DNA of 64,000 bases from a virus, in the IMG/VR virus record IMGVR_UViG_3300033233_000006, positions 62,001 to 126,000 of that record; one strand, written 5' to 3'. Below the pieces are notes generated by a model. The model was not told the origin of the DNA. It saw only the letters and a program-made list of their open reading frames with translations, and did no database searches. The position numbers and the translations under genes are program-made. Shown here one piece after another: positions 49,824-57,300 of this stretch (position 1 is the stretch's first letter; the number at the start of each line of letters is the position of its first letter).

Positions 49824-52800
49824 GCGGCTATCTCAACGTCGTGGGCGTATCCGACAACATCGCTTGGCTCAAGCAGGTTCCAAGTGGTTCCGTCGACTCG
49901 TGTTGTACCGACGCTCCTTACGGGCTCGGCGAACCGCCGCCCATCCTGTCGGTCCTGATGGCCTGGGCTCGCGGGAAAGACTTCAAGCCCGAGGGCGCCG
50001 GCTTCATGGGGAACGAGTGGGACGCCTTCGTTCCGAACCCGTCTATCTGGCGCGAAGTTTTCAGAATTCTCAAGCCGGGCGGCTGGTGCCTTGTCTTCTT
50101 CGGCTCACGCACCTTCGACCTCGGCTCGATCGCGATTCGAGTTGCCGGCTTCGAGGTGCTCGATACGTGCATGTGGCTTTACGGCCAGGGTTTCCCGAAG
50201 TCGGTCGACATCGCCAAGGTGGTCGACAAGGACGCCGGCCACTGGCGGGGGCGCGCGGGCAAGGCCGTCTCCGACAACCGCTCGATGGCGGCGCCGAACT
50301 ACGAGCGGACGGACAAGGGCAAGGCGATCACCGAGGACGCGAAGAAGTGGGAGGGGTGGGGTACCGCCCTCAAACCGGCCTTCGAGCCGATCGTGGTGGC
50401 CCGGAAGCCGTTTGAGGGGACCTACGTCGAGCACGTCCTCGCGCACGGCACCGGCGCGCTCAACATCGACGCCAGTCGCGTCGGGTCCGGCGCGGACAAG
50501 GGCGTGTGGCCGGCGACCGACCGCGAGACGCGGAAGTTCTGGGACAAGCCCTCACACCAGGCCGTGACGGACACGTCGGTCGGACGCTGGCCGGCGAACG
50601 TGGTCCTCGCGCACGACCCGCGCTGCGTGAAAGTGGGCACGAAGACGGTCGGCAAGGGCGAGTCGCGCAAGGGCAACGATTCGCGCGACGACAAGACGGT
50701 CATCAAGCCGCAGGTCCCCGTCGGAAGCCGCGACACCTCGATTGTCGACTACGGAGCCGAAGTGGTCGACGACTGGAGGTGTGTCGAGGGGTGTCCGATC
50801 GGGCTGCTCGACGGACAAAGCGGCATCAGCAAGTCGGCGGGAGGCCGCATCGGGAACAAGGCCGGGATCGGCGCTCACGGGATCTACGGCTCCTTCGCGC
50901 CCGACGCCGTGAAGGGCGATCCGGGCTACGGCGACGAAGGAGGGGCGAGCCGTTATTTTAAGACCTTCCCCGAACCGTCGAGGACGGTTGACAACGACGA
51001 TTCTTCTACGCATGATGGGGCGATATGCGCAGAGAGTGCGAACACTGCGGAACATCGTTCGACGCCAAACCAAGCGCCGTCGCCCGAGGCTTCGGGCGGT
51101 TCCACTCCCGAGAGTGCGGGAGTCTCGCGAGGCGAAAGCGGGGTCGCGCCGATGCCTGGCGCTACTTCTCGAAACGCGACGGGCGCTGGTACAGAAAGTG
51201 GCGTGAGCCGGGAAGCCGGAAGCTCAATTCCCAACTCGAATCCAGGTGGGTCTGGGAGCAACACAACGGTCCCATCCCAGACGGGCACGAAGTCCACCAC
51301 GCCGACCTCGATCAGACGAACAACGAGTACGGGAACCTCAAGCTCATCACGGAAACGGAACACGACAACCTCCACGGACGACTCCGCGAAGACCACCGCG
51401 TCGTCAACGGCTGCGAAGAGCGGCGGTGCCAACGCTGTCTCCGGTGGAAGTCCATCGTCCGATTCAGCAAGAGGTCTGCCGGAACCTACCACGGCTACTG
51501 CAAAGGATGCGCGCGGAGCTATCTCCGTAAGTGGCGACGGGCGAACCGAGTCCACCACAACGCCTACATGCGGGCCTACCGAAAACCTCTCGCTCGACGG
51601 TAAGACGCGCTTCTTCTACACGGCCAAGGCTACGGCGAAGGAGCGATGGAGCTACTGCCGGGCGTGCAAGGTCGTCTTCCAGCACACGGCTGACGACGCC
51701 TTCGAGGAACACGACGCGCACAAGACCGAGGTGGTCTCGCATCCGACCCAGAAGCCGCTTGACCTCATGGAGTACTTCGTTCGGCTGGTGACGCAACCGG
51801 GCGGCACGGTGGTCGATCCGTTCTGCGGGTGCTACGACCCGCTCACATCGGTTCTCACCGAGCGCGGGTTCGTTTCGTGGCCGGATGTGAGGGACGACGA
51901 CGTGTTCGCGTCTCGCGCCCCCGACGGTTCGATCATCTACCAGAAGGCCCAAGGCTTCGTGCGGACCCGCTACGTCGGCGTGATGCATCACTACGTCGGT
52001 CGCTCGGTCGACCTTCTCGTCACGCCAGGTCACAACATGCTCTTTCGGCGGCATCACGACGCTGACCCCACAAACTACGAGTTGATCGGGTCGGAGAACG
52101 CCGCTGAGCGCTTCTATCACATACCGAACACATCGACGTGGACCGGCGCGGAGCCGGATACTCTGCGCGTCGGAACACTCGACCTTCCGGCGCAGGCGTG
52201 GCTTCGGTTCCTCGGGCTCTACATCGCCGAGGGGTGCGTCGCGCGTAAGCATAAGCGCGGCTACGGTATCTTCATCAAGCAGAGCAAGAGCGCCGAGGCG
52301 GTTGACGAGGTTCGGGCAACTATCCGCGGCATAGAGGTCGGGCGGCTCCGCGAACACACCTACGACGACCTCCACATCTTCGTGTGCCAGGAGAAGTCGC
52401 TGCACGCCTACTGCAAGGCGCTCGGCTACCAGCCAGACCGTCGCATCCCTCGCGAACTCCTCTCGCTCGGGCCGAAGCACTTGCGGGCGCTCTACGATGG
52501 TCTGATGCTTGGCGATGGGAGTCGCCGTAACGGTCGCGATTCTTACTGGACGTGTAGCCCTGGACTTGCCGACGACGTTGCCGAGATGATGATCAAGCTC
52601 GGGTTAGCCGCTTCGGTCTCTGCGCGTATTCGCCCAGCACGGATCTGCATGGGTCGGATAATCAAGTCCGACCGCTATCAGTACTCCACGCTCGCTCGAT
52701 ATGCGCGAGAGACAAAGATCGACACTTACAGGATGCGTCGCGAGGTGCCTTACGACGGCATGATCTACTGCGCGACCGTACCGCCCCATCACACGCTTCT

Positions 52801-53119
52801 TGTGAAGCGAAATGGCAAGATTGCGTGGTGCGGCAACACAGGTTCGACCGCTGTCGCAGCCAAGCGATGCGGATTCAACTTCGTGACGTGCGACATTGGG
52901 GAGGACTACGTCAAGATCGCCGAAGCACGGCTCGCCGCCGTGACCATCGGTAACGATGCCAAGATCGGCGCATCGTACTTCTGTCCCGGCTGCAAGGCGA
53001 AGGGCGAGATCAAGCTCATCGAGCGCGCAACCGTCGAACGCATGAAGGCCGACGGCAAAAAGGTGACCTGCTCGAAGTGCATGAAGCGGTACTCATACGA
53101 GGAGCTGGTGGGCGCGTGA
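49820..53119 (+). CDS. DNA methyltransferase (beta class) carrying an out-of-frame HNH insertion and an intein
   Basis: ATG at 49820 starts MSGYLNVVGVSDN (49811 is less likely). The N-terminal part has the catalytic motif IV variant TDAPYGLG, then ILKPGGWCLVFFGSRTFDLG; the C-terminal part has SHPTQKPLDLMEYFV and DPFCG/TGSTAVAA (motif I), order IV...I, as in beta-class N6-adenine/N4-cytosine enzymes. After intein removal two zinc ribbons remain (YCRACKVVF; FCPGCKAKG/TCSKCMKRY). Residues derived from about 50985-51600 are a Ser/Thr-rich stretch that is the out-of-frame reading of an inserted HNH gene. Left of it GGASRYFKTFPEPSR and right of it TRFFYTAKATAKERW are normal methyltransferase sequence. 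Whether the full chain is active is unknown. Confidence 0.85.
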   Translation: MSGYLNVVGVSDNIAWLKQVPSGSVDSCCTDAPYGLGEPPPILSVLMAWARGKDFKPEGAGFMGNEWDAFVPNPSIWREVFRILKPGGWCLVFFGSRTFDLGSIAIRVAGFEVLDTCMWLYGQGFPKSVDIAKVVDKDAGHWRGRAGKAVSDNRSMAAPNYERTDKGKAITEDAKKWEGWGTALKPAFEPIVVARKPFEGTYVEHVLAHGTGALNIDASRVGSGADKGVWPATDRETRKFWDKPSHQAVTDTSVGRWPANVVLAHDPRCVKVGTKTVGKGESRKGNDSRDDKTVIKPQVPVGSRDTSIVDYGAEVVDDWRCVEGCPIGLLDGQSGISKSAGGRIGNKAGIGAHGIYGSFAPDAVKGDPGYGDEGGASRYFKTFPEPSRTVDNDDSSTHDGAICAESANTAEHRSTPNQAPSPEASGGSTPESAGVSRGESGVAPMPGATSRNATGAGTESGVSREAGSSIPNSNPGGSGSNTTVPSQTGTKSTTPTSIRRTTSTGTSSSSRKRNTTTSTDDSAKTTASSTAAKSGGANAVSGGSPSSDSARGLPEPTTATAKDARGAISVSGDGRTESTTTPTCGPTENLSLDGKTRFFYTAKATAKERWSYCRACKVVFQHTADDAFEEHDAHKTEVVSHPTQKPLDLMEYFVRLVTQPGGTVVDPFCGCYDPLTSVLTERGFVSWPDVRDDDVFASRAPDGSIIYQKAQGFVRTRYVGVMHHYVGRSVDLLVTPGHNMLFRRHHDADPTNYELIGSENAAERFYHIPNTSTWTGAEPDTLRVGTLDLPAQAWLRFLGLYIAEGCVARKHKRGYGIFIKQSKSAEAVDEVRATIRGIEVGRLREHTYDDLHIFVCQEKSLHAYCKALGYQPDRRIPRELLSLGPKHLRALYDGLMLGDGSRRNGRDSYWTCSPGLADDVAEMMIKLGLAASVSARIRPARICMGRIIKSDRYQYSTLARYARETKIDTYRMRREVPYDGMIYCATVPPHHTLLVKRNGKIAWCGNTGSTAVAAKRCGFNFVTCDIGEDYVKIAEARLAAVTIGNDAKIGASYFCPGCKAKGEIKLIERATVERMKADGKKVTCSKCMKRYSYEELVGA
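50988..51016 (+). promoter_or_regulatory. Promoter inside the methyltransferase gene, for the nested HNH gene
   Basis: TTGACA (perfect -35, 50988-50993), 17 bases, CATGAT (51011-51016). The HNH start at 51025 follows eight bases later without a Shine-Dalgarno. It lies in the inserted or junction sequence, so the element probably brings its own expression signal. Confidence 0.6.
51025..51603 (+). CDS. HNH endonuclease nested out of frame in the methyltransferase gene
   Basis: 192 residues, different frame from the host gene. It begins MRRECEHCGTSFDAKPSAVA (zinc finger, partner RFHSRECGS), then the catalytic GHEVHHADLDQTNNEYGNLK and TEHDNLHGR, typical HNH_3, and a second zinc ribbon (RRCQRCLRWKS ... 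GYCKGCARS). The convincing domain set shows that this frame is the genuine product of the inserted segment. It fills nearly the whole insert, leaving no room for a group I intron core. Confidence 0.88.
   Translation: MRRECEHCGTSFDAKPSAVARGFGRFHSRECGSLARRKRGRADAWRYFSKRDGRWYRKWREPGSRKLNSQLESRWVWEQHNGPIPDGHEVHHADLDQTNNEYGNLKLITETEHDNLHGRLREDHRVVNGCEERRCQRCLRWKSIVRFSKRSAGTYHGYCKGCARSYLRKWRRANRVHHNAYMRAYRKPLARR
51830..52837 (+). mobile_element. Intein with LAGLIDADG homing endonuclease (in the methyltransferase)
   Basis: 336 residues. Begins with Cys in CYDPLTSVLTERGF, has a block B-like VDLLVTPGHNMLF, LAGLIDADG helices LRFLGLYIAEGCV and LYDGLMLGDGS, and ends KRNGKIAWCGN, followed by Thr as first residue of the C-extein. 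It is placed exactly in motif I (DPFCG^TGSTAVAA). The end (RNG-x-x-WCGN, Gly before Asn) and start are nearly the same as in the intein at 43174. Confidence 0.92.
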
Positions 53120-53836
53120 AAGATCCGTGGGACTCTCAGATCATTCGCTTCCGGCACCTCGCAGATGGACCAGGCAGGTTCATCGTTGTAGAGGGGAATG
53201 TGGGGGTTGGCAAAAGTGTTTTCGCCGAGCATCTGGCCGCCGCCAAATCGGCGGCGACCGGACGTAAGTGCGAGGCGTTCCCTGAACCGGTCGACAAGCC
53301 AGCATTCAGGACCCTGCTTGGTCGCTACTACGCCGATCCCGCGCGATGGGGTTTTGCGTTCCAGATGTACGCACTCAAGGAGCGCTTCCGGCAGCACACG
53401 CTTGCCGCGGAGCTGGTGGCGAACGGCATCGATGTGATCCAAGACCGAAGTATCTATGCCGACTGCTGCTTCGGACATCTCGTCCGAGCGGACGGCAACA
53501 TGACCGAGGAGGAGTGGGACATCTACGCCGAGACGTTCGGCGCACTCAAGCGGTTCCTTCGCTACCCGGACCTCATGATCTACTTACGCGCATCTCCCGA
53601 GACGTGTCACGAGCGCATCAAGTTGCGCGCGCTCGGAAGAAAGCAGCATCCCTCTCGATTATCTGCGGCGGCTCCATAACGAGCACGAAGGACTGATCGA
53701 GGCGATGAGCCGCTTCACGCGCGTTGCCGTGTTCGACTGGATGAGCTTCGAGACGAGCATGGGCAACGTGCTCGCTAGAGTGGACAGCGTTTTGTCCGAG
53801 GACGTGCGATTCCTGCGCGACTTTGCGAGGCTGTAA
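53116..53836 (+). CDS. Deoxynucleoside kinase, frame disrupted near 53630
   Basis: GTG start overlapping the methyltransferase stop. The P-loop is VVEGNVGVGKSVFAEHLAAA; later come IDVIQDRSIYADCCF (the DRS motif) and PDLMIYLRASPETCHERIKL, typical of dNK-type kinases. The first frame continues only to 53679 with unrelated residues. The natural continuation is in the +1 frame from about 53633 (SEESSIPLDYLRRLHNEHEG onward to the stop at 53834-53836). A one-base difference in the GCGCGCGC run near 53625-53632 causes this; it could be real inactivation, programmed shift or a sequence error. Confidence 0.75.
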
Positions 53837-53837
53837 C

Positions 53838-54521
53838 GTGGCTAAACGGCTGTCCGATGAGCAACGAGCTTCCAGACGTGTTTACGCCCGCGCCTATTAT
53901 CGTCGATCGGGAACGAAGGAGAGTCGCGCTGCCTGGCGCGATCAAAACCGTCAAAAGATCAGAGATGATCAGCGTCGATACCACGAAAGGCGTGTCGCTA
54001 AGAATCCCAATTTCGGCAAGGAGGCGCGGGACCGGCGTCGAGCTAGATTAAAGGGCGCTGCGGGTCGACACACGCTAGACGACTGGAAACTCATTCTTGC
54101 TAAGTTTGACAACGAGTGCGCGTTCTGTGGGACGAGGGATGCCGTCAACAAAGATCACCTCGTTCCGCTGTGTCGCGGCGGAACTGATTGGCCTGAGAAT
54201 CTTGTTCCGGCCTGCAAAACGTGTAACGAGACGAAGGGCGGGAGAGACCCTGTAGTAGCGATCTCCCGGATCGCGACAGCGGGGCGCGCTCCGCGTCTTT
54301 TGGACTACCTCAAGAGCAGCCTCGCCCTACCCGGCAATCGGGTGAGAAGGTCGTATGAAAAGGTGAGTTCGGATGCGCTCTTGACTGAGGCAAAGAGGAT
54401 CAAGGCCGCCTTCGGAAAACTCACCGTTGAGCTACTTAACGCCCACTCGCGGTACGCTAGTTCCACGTACGAACGCCGCTTTGGTGGGATGACTGGGCTA
54501 AGGAAGACCATCCAGTGCTGA
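53838..54521 (+). CDS. Free-standing HNH endonuclease (canonical zinc HNH)
   Basis: 227 residues, GTG start one base after the kinase stop. A basic N-terminal half with several R-x-Y segments precedes ECAFCGTRDAVNKDHLVPLC and ENLVPACKTCNETKGGRDP, the canonical C-x2-C, D-H, N, C-x2-C HNH. The C-terminal 75 residues are helical. Its last codons overlap the beginning of a kinase fragment whose open frame extends back to 54461, indicating insertion into that gene. Confidence 0.85.
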   Translation: MAKRLSDEQRASRRVYARAYYRRSGTKESRAAWRDQNRQKIRDDQRRYHERRVAKNPNFGKEARDRRRARLKGAAGRHTLDDWKLILAKFDNECAFCGTRDAVNKDHLVPLCRGGTDWPENLVPACKTCNETKGGRDPVVAISRIATAGRAPRLLDYLKSSLALPGNRVRRSYEKVSSDALLTEAKRIKAAFGKLTVELLNAHSRYASSTYERRFGGMTGLRKTIQC

Positions 54522-54916
54522 TCTTCGCCGAGATTAACAACAAGCTCGGAACGATCGACGACCTCAACTGGGAGACCTACCTCCGGGGCTTCCAAGACTT
54601 CCAGACTTACCTCCCCGAGCCGGACATCTACGTCTTCCTCGATGCGTCGCCCGAAGAGTGCTACGCGCGCGTGAACAGGCGCGCACGACCGCAAGAGAAG
54701 GGCTCGGGCTTCGACGAGAAGGAGGAGGGCATCCCGCTCGCCTACCTCCAGACACTCCACGCCGGATACCAGCGCTGGATCGAGAAGGTCGCGCCGAGGA
54801 TGCAGCTCGTGAAGGTCGACTGGCAGGAGTACCGGCCCGTCGAGGAGACGTGGGCCGAGGTCGAGCACCGTTTCGAGGAGCGCAACCGCTTCACGCGCAG
54901 CCTCGTCGCTCCGTAG
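54515..54916 (+). pseudogene. C-terminal half of a second deoxynucleoside kinase
   Basis: From the GTG at 54515, 133 residues. It has LNWETYLRGFQDFQTYLPEP, DIYVFLDASPEECYARVNRR and LAYLQTLHAGYQRWIEKV, the second half of a dNK fold. The P-loop and DRS half are absent; the frame is open back to 54461 (WWDDWAKEDHPVLIFAEI) within the HNH gene, showing continuity of an older coding sequence. No P-loop segment lies in any frame between 53838 and 54515. It may be a remnant, or an old C-terminus displaced when the upstream kinase was replaced. Confidence 0.7.
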
Positions 54917-54963
54917 AAGTCGCGCTTCGGGCTTCCGCGGTGTGGTAGCCTTATCCGCACGAG

Positions 54964-55779
54964 GTGACTGTGCGAGCTGGGCGACTCGTTGCGATTCTTG
55001 CGGCCACGCTCGTCGCCACCGGCTGCACCTGTGGCGACGCGACCCGCGACCTCTCCTACGACCCGACGAGCGTCCCGATGGGCGTCTTCGATCTCCACAA
55101 GCCGAAGACGGCTCCCAGTGGCAAGCCGCTGCCGTGCGTGCTTCTGGTGCATGGGGGCGGTTGGATGAGCGGCGACAAGCGCGACATGGACGACTACGCC
55201 GACTGGCTCAACTGCCGCGGCTACGCCGCCGTCTCGATGAACTACCGGCTCTCGACGATGAAGCCATGGCCGGCTCAGTCCGATGACGTGCTCAGCGCCT
55301 TCAACCACCTTCGCGCCCACGCCGCCGAGCTGGGGATCGACTCCGACCGTATCGCCGTGAGTGGGATCTCGGCTGGCGCGCACCTCTCGATGATGCTCGC
55401 CCTTCGCGGCATGGGCGTTCGTCCCAAGTGCGCCATCGCGCTGAGCGGCGAGACGGATCTCGACAGGCCGCCGGCTGAGGTGATGGACAACTACAACGAC
55501 CTGATGACCAAGATCCTGGGTCACGGGCCACCCTTCGCCCACGGCGAGCTGCAAGCGATGTCGCCGATCAGCTACGTCCGGCAGGACGTGGCGATTCTTC
55601 TCGTTCATGCCGATGGCGACACGAACATCTACGTGAAGCAGGGCGATGTCATGGCCGCCGCGCTGTTGAGCGCTCACGCCAACTCGACCTACCTCCGACT
55701 CCACAGCGATTGCCACGGGCAGTGCTGGAAGGAGATCGGAGACAAGATCGAAGCATTCCTCGCCGCCAACCTGCGGTAA
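54964..55779 (+). CDS. Lipoprotein alpha/beta-hydrolase (esterase, BD-FAE-like)
   Basis: GTG start, about 271 residues. Signal peptide RLVAILAATLVATGC with lipobox (A-T-G-C). The catalytic parts are all visible: oxyanion HGGGWMSG, nucleophile GISAGAH (G-x-S-x-G), acid HADGDTNIY and the base His in SDCHGQCW. The overall order matches carboxylesterases of the BD-FAE/esterase-lipase group. A secreted, membrane-anchored esterase is unusual in a phage; it may remove acyl or acetyl groups from surface polymers, alter the surface to exclude other phages, or be cargo from a host. Confidence 0.8.
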   Translation: MTVRAGRLVAILAATLVATGCTCGDATRDLSYDPTSVPMGVFDLHKPKTAPSGKPLPCVLLVHGGGWMSGDKRDMDDYADWLNCRGYAAVSMNYRLSTMKPWPAQSDDVLSAFNHLRAHAAELGIDSDRIAVSGISAGAHLSMMLALRGMGVRPKCAIALSGETDLDRPPAEVMDNYNDLMTKILGHGPPFAHGELQAMSPISYVRQDVAILLVHADGDTNIYVKQGDVMAAALLSAHANSTYLRLHSDCHGQCWKEIGDKIEAFLAANLR

Positions 55780-55800
55780 GAGGAACCACCGAGGGCACCG

Positions 55801-56346
55801 ATGGCGACGAACAACGGCACGAAGCAGAGCGGGTCCACTACGATCAAGGGCAAGGGTGGCGCGAGTCCGTTCGTGATCAGCTACCGCCGGATCACGAAGC
55901 GACCGGTCTACGAGCGCGTGCGGAACTTCGTCGGCTTCCGTCGCATGTTCCTGAACGCCATCGTGAAAGCGCTCGACATCGTCGAAGACGTGTGCTTCGA
56001 GACCCAGAACGAGGTGGTCGATCCGGGCGAGCACACGGTCGTTCACTGGGCGATCGAAGTCGATGACCCGTGGGGCGTGAACAACGTGGCCGAGCTGACC
56101 GCCCGGCGCGTCCCGGACAAGCCCGGCTGTGGCGGGCACTTCGAGGTGATTCGCGTCATCGACGAGAAGGCCGAACGCGAGACGGCGTTGAAGCAAGCCC
56201 AGCCGGACGAACGCCCGACAGTCGCGCCCGCGGTCCTCGCCAAGCATCGTCCAGCTCAAGATGCGATCCGTCAGCGGATGCGCGAGCGACTCATCCAAGA
56301 GGGCCACTTCGACCCCGAAGCGGGGCCGCCCCCCAAGGACGACTGA
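55801..56346 (+). CDS. Hypothetical protein, 181 aa
   Basis: Gly/Thr-rich start (MATNNGTKQSGSTTIKGKGG), central alpha/beta part (FRRMFLNAIVKALDIVEDVC; HTVVHWAIEVDDPWGVNNVA; GGHFEVIRVIDEKAE) and a basic helical tail. No family recognised. It belongs to the nucleotide metabolism region. Confidence 0.65.
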   Translation: MATNNGTKQSGSTTIKGKGGASPFVISYRRITKRPVYERVRNFVGFRRMFLNAIVKALDIVEDVCFETQNEVVDPGEHTVVHWAIEVDDPWGVNNVAELTARRVPDKPGCGGHFEVIRVIDEKAERETALKQAQPDERPTVAPAVLAKHRPAQDAIRQRMRERLIQEGHFDPEAGPPPKDD

Positions 56347-56348
56347 TC

Positions 56349-56585
56349 ATGCGAGAGGTCTTCAAAGTCGACGGGACCGGTAACCGCCGAGTCCGCATGG
56401 CTGAGCTGCGCAAGGGCGACAAGTTCAAGATCGTCACCGACGATCCGAGGGACGGCCTCTACGGGCTCGGGCACGTCGTCTACACCGCCGGCAGCGACGC
56501 CTACGAGAGCAAGTACGCCGACGTGTGGGAGGTCGAGGTGGCGAGCGAGTTCGACAGCACGGCCACACGCCTATGCGCGAGCTGA
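56349..56585 (+). CDS. Small hypothetical protein, 78 aa
   Basis: ATG two bases after the previous stop. The sequence FKVDGTGNRRVRMAELRKGD and KFKIVTDDPRDGLYGLGHVV suggests a small SH3-like beta barrel. It overlaps the thymidine kinase start by 13 bases. Function unknown. Confidence 0.6.
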   Translation: MREVFKVDGTGNRRVRMAELRKGDKFKIVTDDPRDGLYGLGHVVYTAGSDAYESKYADVWEVEVASEFDSTATRLCAS

Positions 56586-57151
56586 TCGTCTTCACCGGGC
56601 CTGTGAGCGGTGGAAAGTCCACCCGCGCTGCCGCGGCGGCGGGACGGCTCCAGCGTCTCGGCTTCCACGTCGTCCTACTCAGGCCAACGCGATCCGTCCG
56701 CGCGCACGAGAAGCCCGGCCTGCTCGTCACAAAGACCGGAACCTCATTTCCGTCGGTCGAGGTCGACACGGCGGCTGAGATCGTTGACCGAGCCCGCGGC
56801 TACGATGCGGTGTGGATCGACGAGCCGATGCTGTTCCCCGACGAGCCTCTGGTCTTCGATGCGATCCAGACGATCCGCCGCGAGTCGACCGTCATCGTCT
56901 CCGGGCTCTCCGCCACGAGCGAGCTGGAGCCGTTTGGCGAGTCGATGCCCAAACTGCTCGCGGTGGCCGACGAGGTGACATCCCTCAAGGGAGACTGTGA
57001 TGCGTGCGGCGCGTTCGGAACAGCAACGCGCTCGGTCTGCCTCAAGCCCAAGACGGGTCAAGTGCTCGTCGGCGGCTCTGATGTTTACGAAGCTTGCTGT
57101 CCGGCATGCTGGCGAGCACGCGTCGAATCTCCAAAGGCCGCCGTCACTTAG
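56573..57151 (+). CDS. tdk: Thymidine kinase, TK1 type
   Basis: ATG at 56573, 192 residues, standard TK1 length. P-loop FTGPVSGGKSTRAAAA, WIDEPMLFPDE in the position of the TK DEAQF segment, VIVSGLSATSELEPFG, and the structural zinc lasso CDACGAFGTATRSVC ... CCPAC. Makes dTMP from thymidine for phage DNA synthesis. The replaced DEAQ (here DEPM) is a minor variation. Confidence 0.88.
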   Translation: MRELIVFTGPVSGGKSTRAAAAAGRLQRLGFHVVLLRPTRSVRAHEKPGLLVTKTGTSFPSVEVDTAAEIVDRARGYDAVWIDEPMLFPDEPLVFDAIQTIRRESTVIVSGLSATSELEPFGESMPKLLAVADEVTSLKGDCDACGAFGTATRSVCLKPKTGQVLVGGSDVYEACCPACWRARVESPKAAVT

Positions 57152-57191
57152 GGTCATGCGGTCCGCTCGAAAGTTTTCCTCTCGTAAGACC

Positions 57192-57216
57192 TGCAACTCC
57201 TCCTCGTTCTCGTGTT
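57192..57216 (+). promoter_or_regulatory. Bipartite element TGCAACTCC-N11-GTGTT, copy 5
   Basis: TGCAACTCC at 57192-57200, GTGTT at 57212-57216, 84 bases before the AAA ATPase start. The GTGTT box is part of an outer stem formed with AACACGAG at 57255-57262. Confidence 0.6.
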
Positions 57217-57262
57217 GGGTGAGCGAGGTTCGAGACGGTCTCGACCGAGCGACAAACACGAG
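57209..57262 (+). promoter_or_regulatory. Leader hairpin before the AAA ATPase gene
   Basis: Outer pair CTCGTGTT (57209-57216) with AACACGAG (57255-57262); inner pair CGAGAC (57231-57236) with GTCTCG (57238-57243), extended by GGT/ACC around one bulged T. It could be an RNA leader structure or a protein-binding palindrome. The 149-base gap 57152-57300 holds nothing else apparent except a TAGAAG box near 57270. Confidence 0.45.
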
Positions 57263-57300
57263 TCCAGGGTAGAAGATCCCTGTGTAGGAGATAGGTTCCC

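Noticed and set aside
53838-54515. Search for the missing P-loop half of the second kinase in other frames.
   Set aside because: No G-x4-GK-S/T pattern in context was found in any frame, so a simple split gene is not supported.
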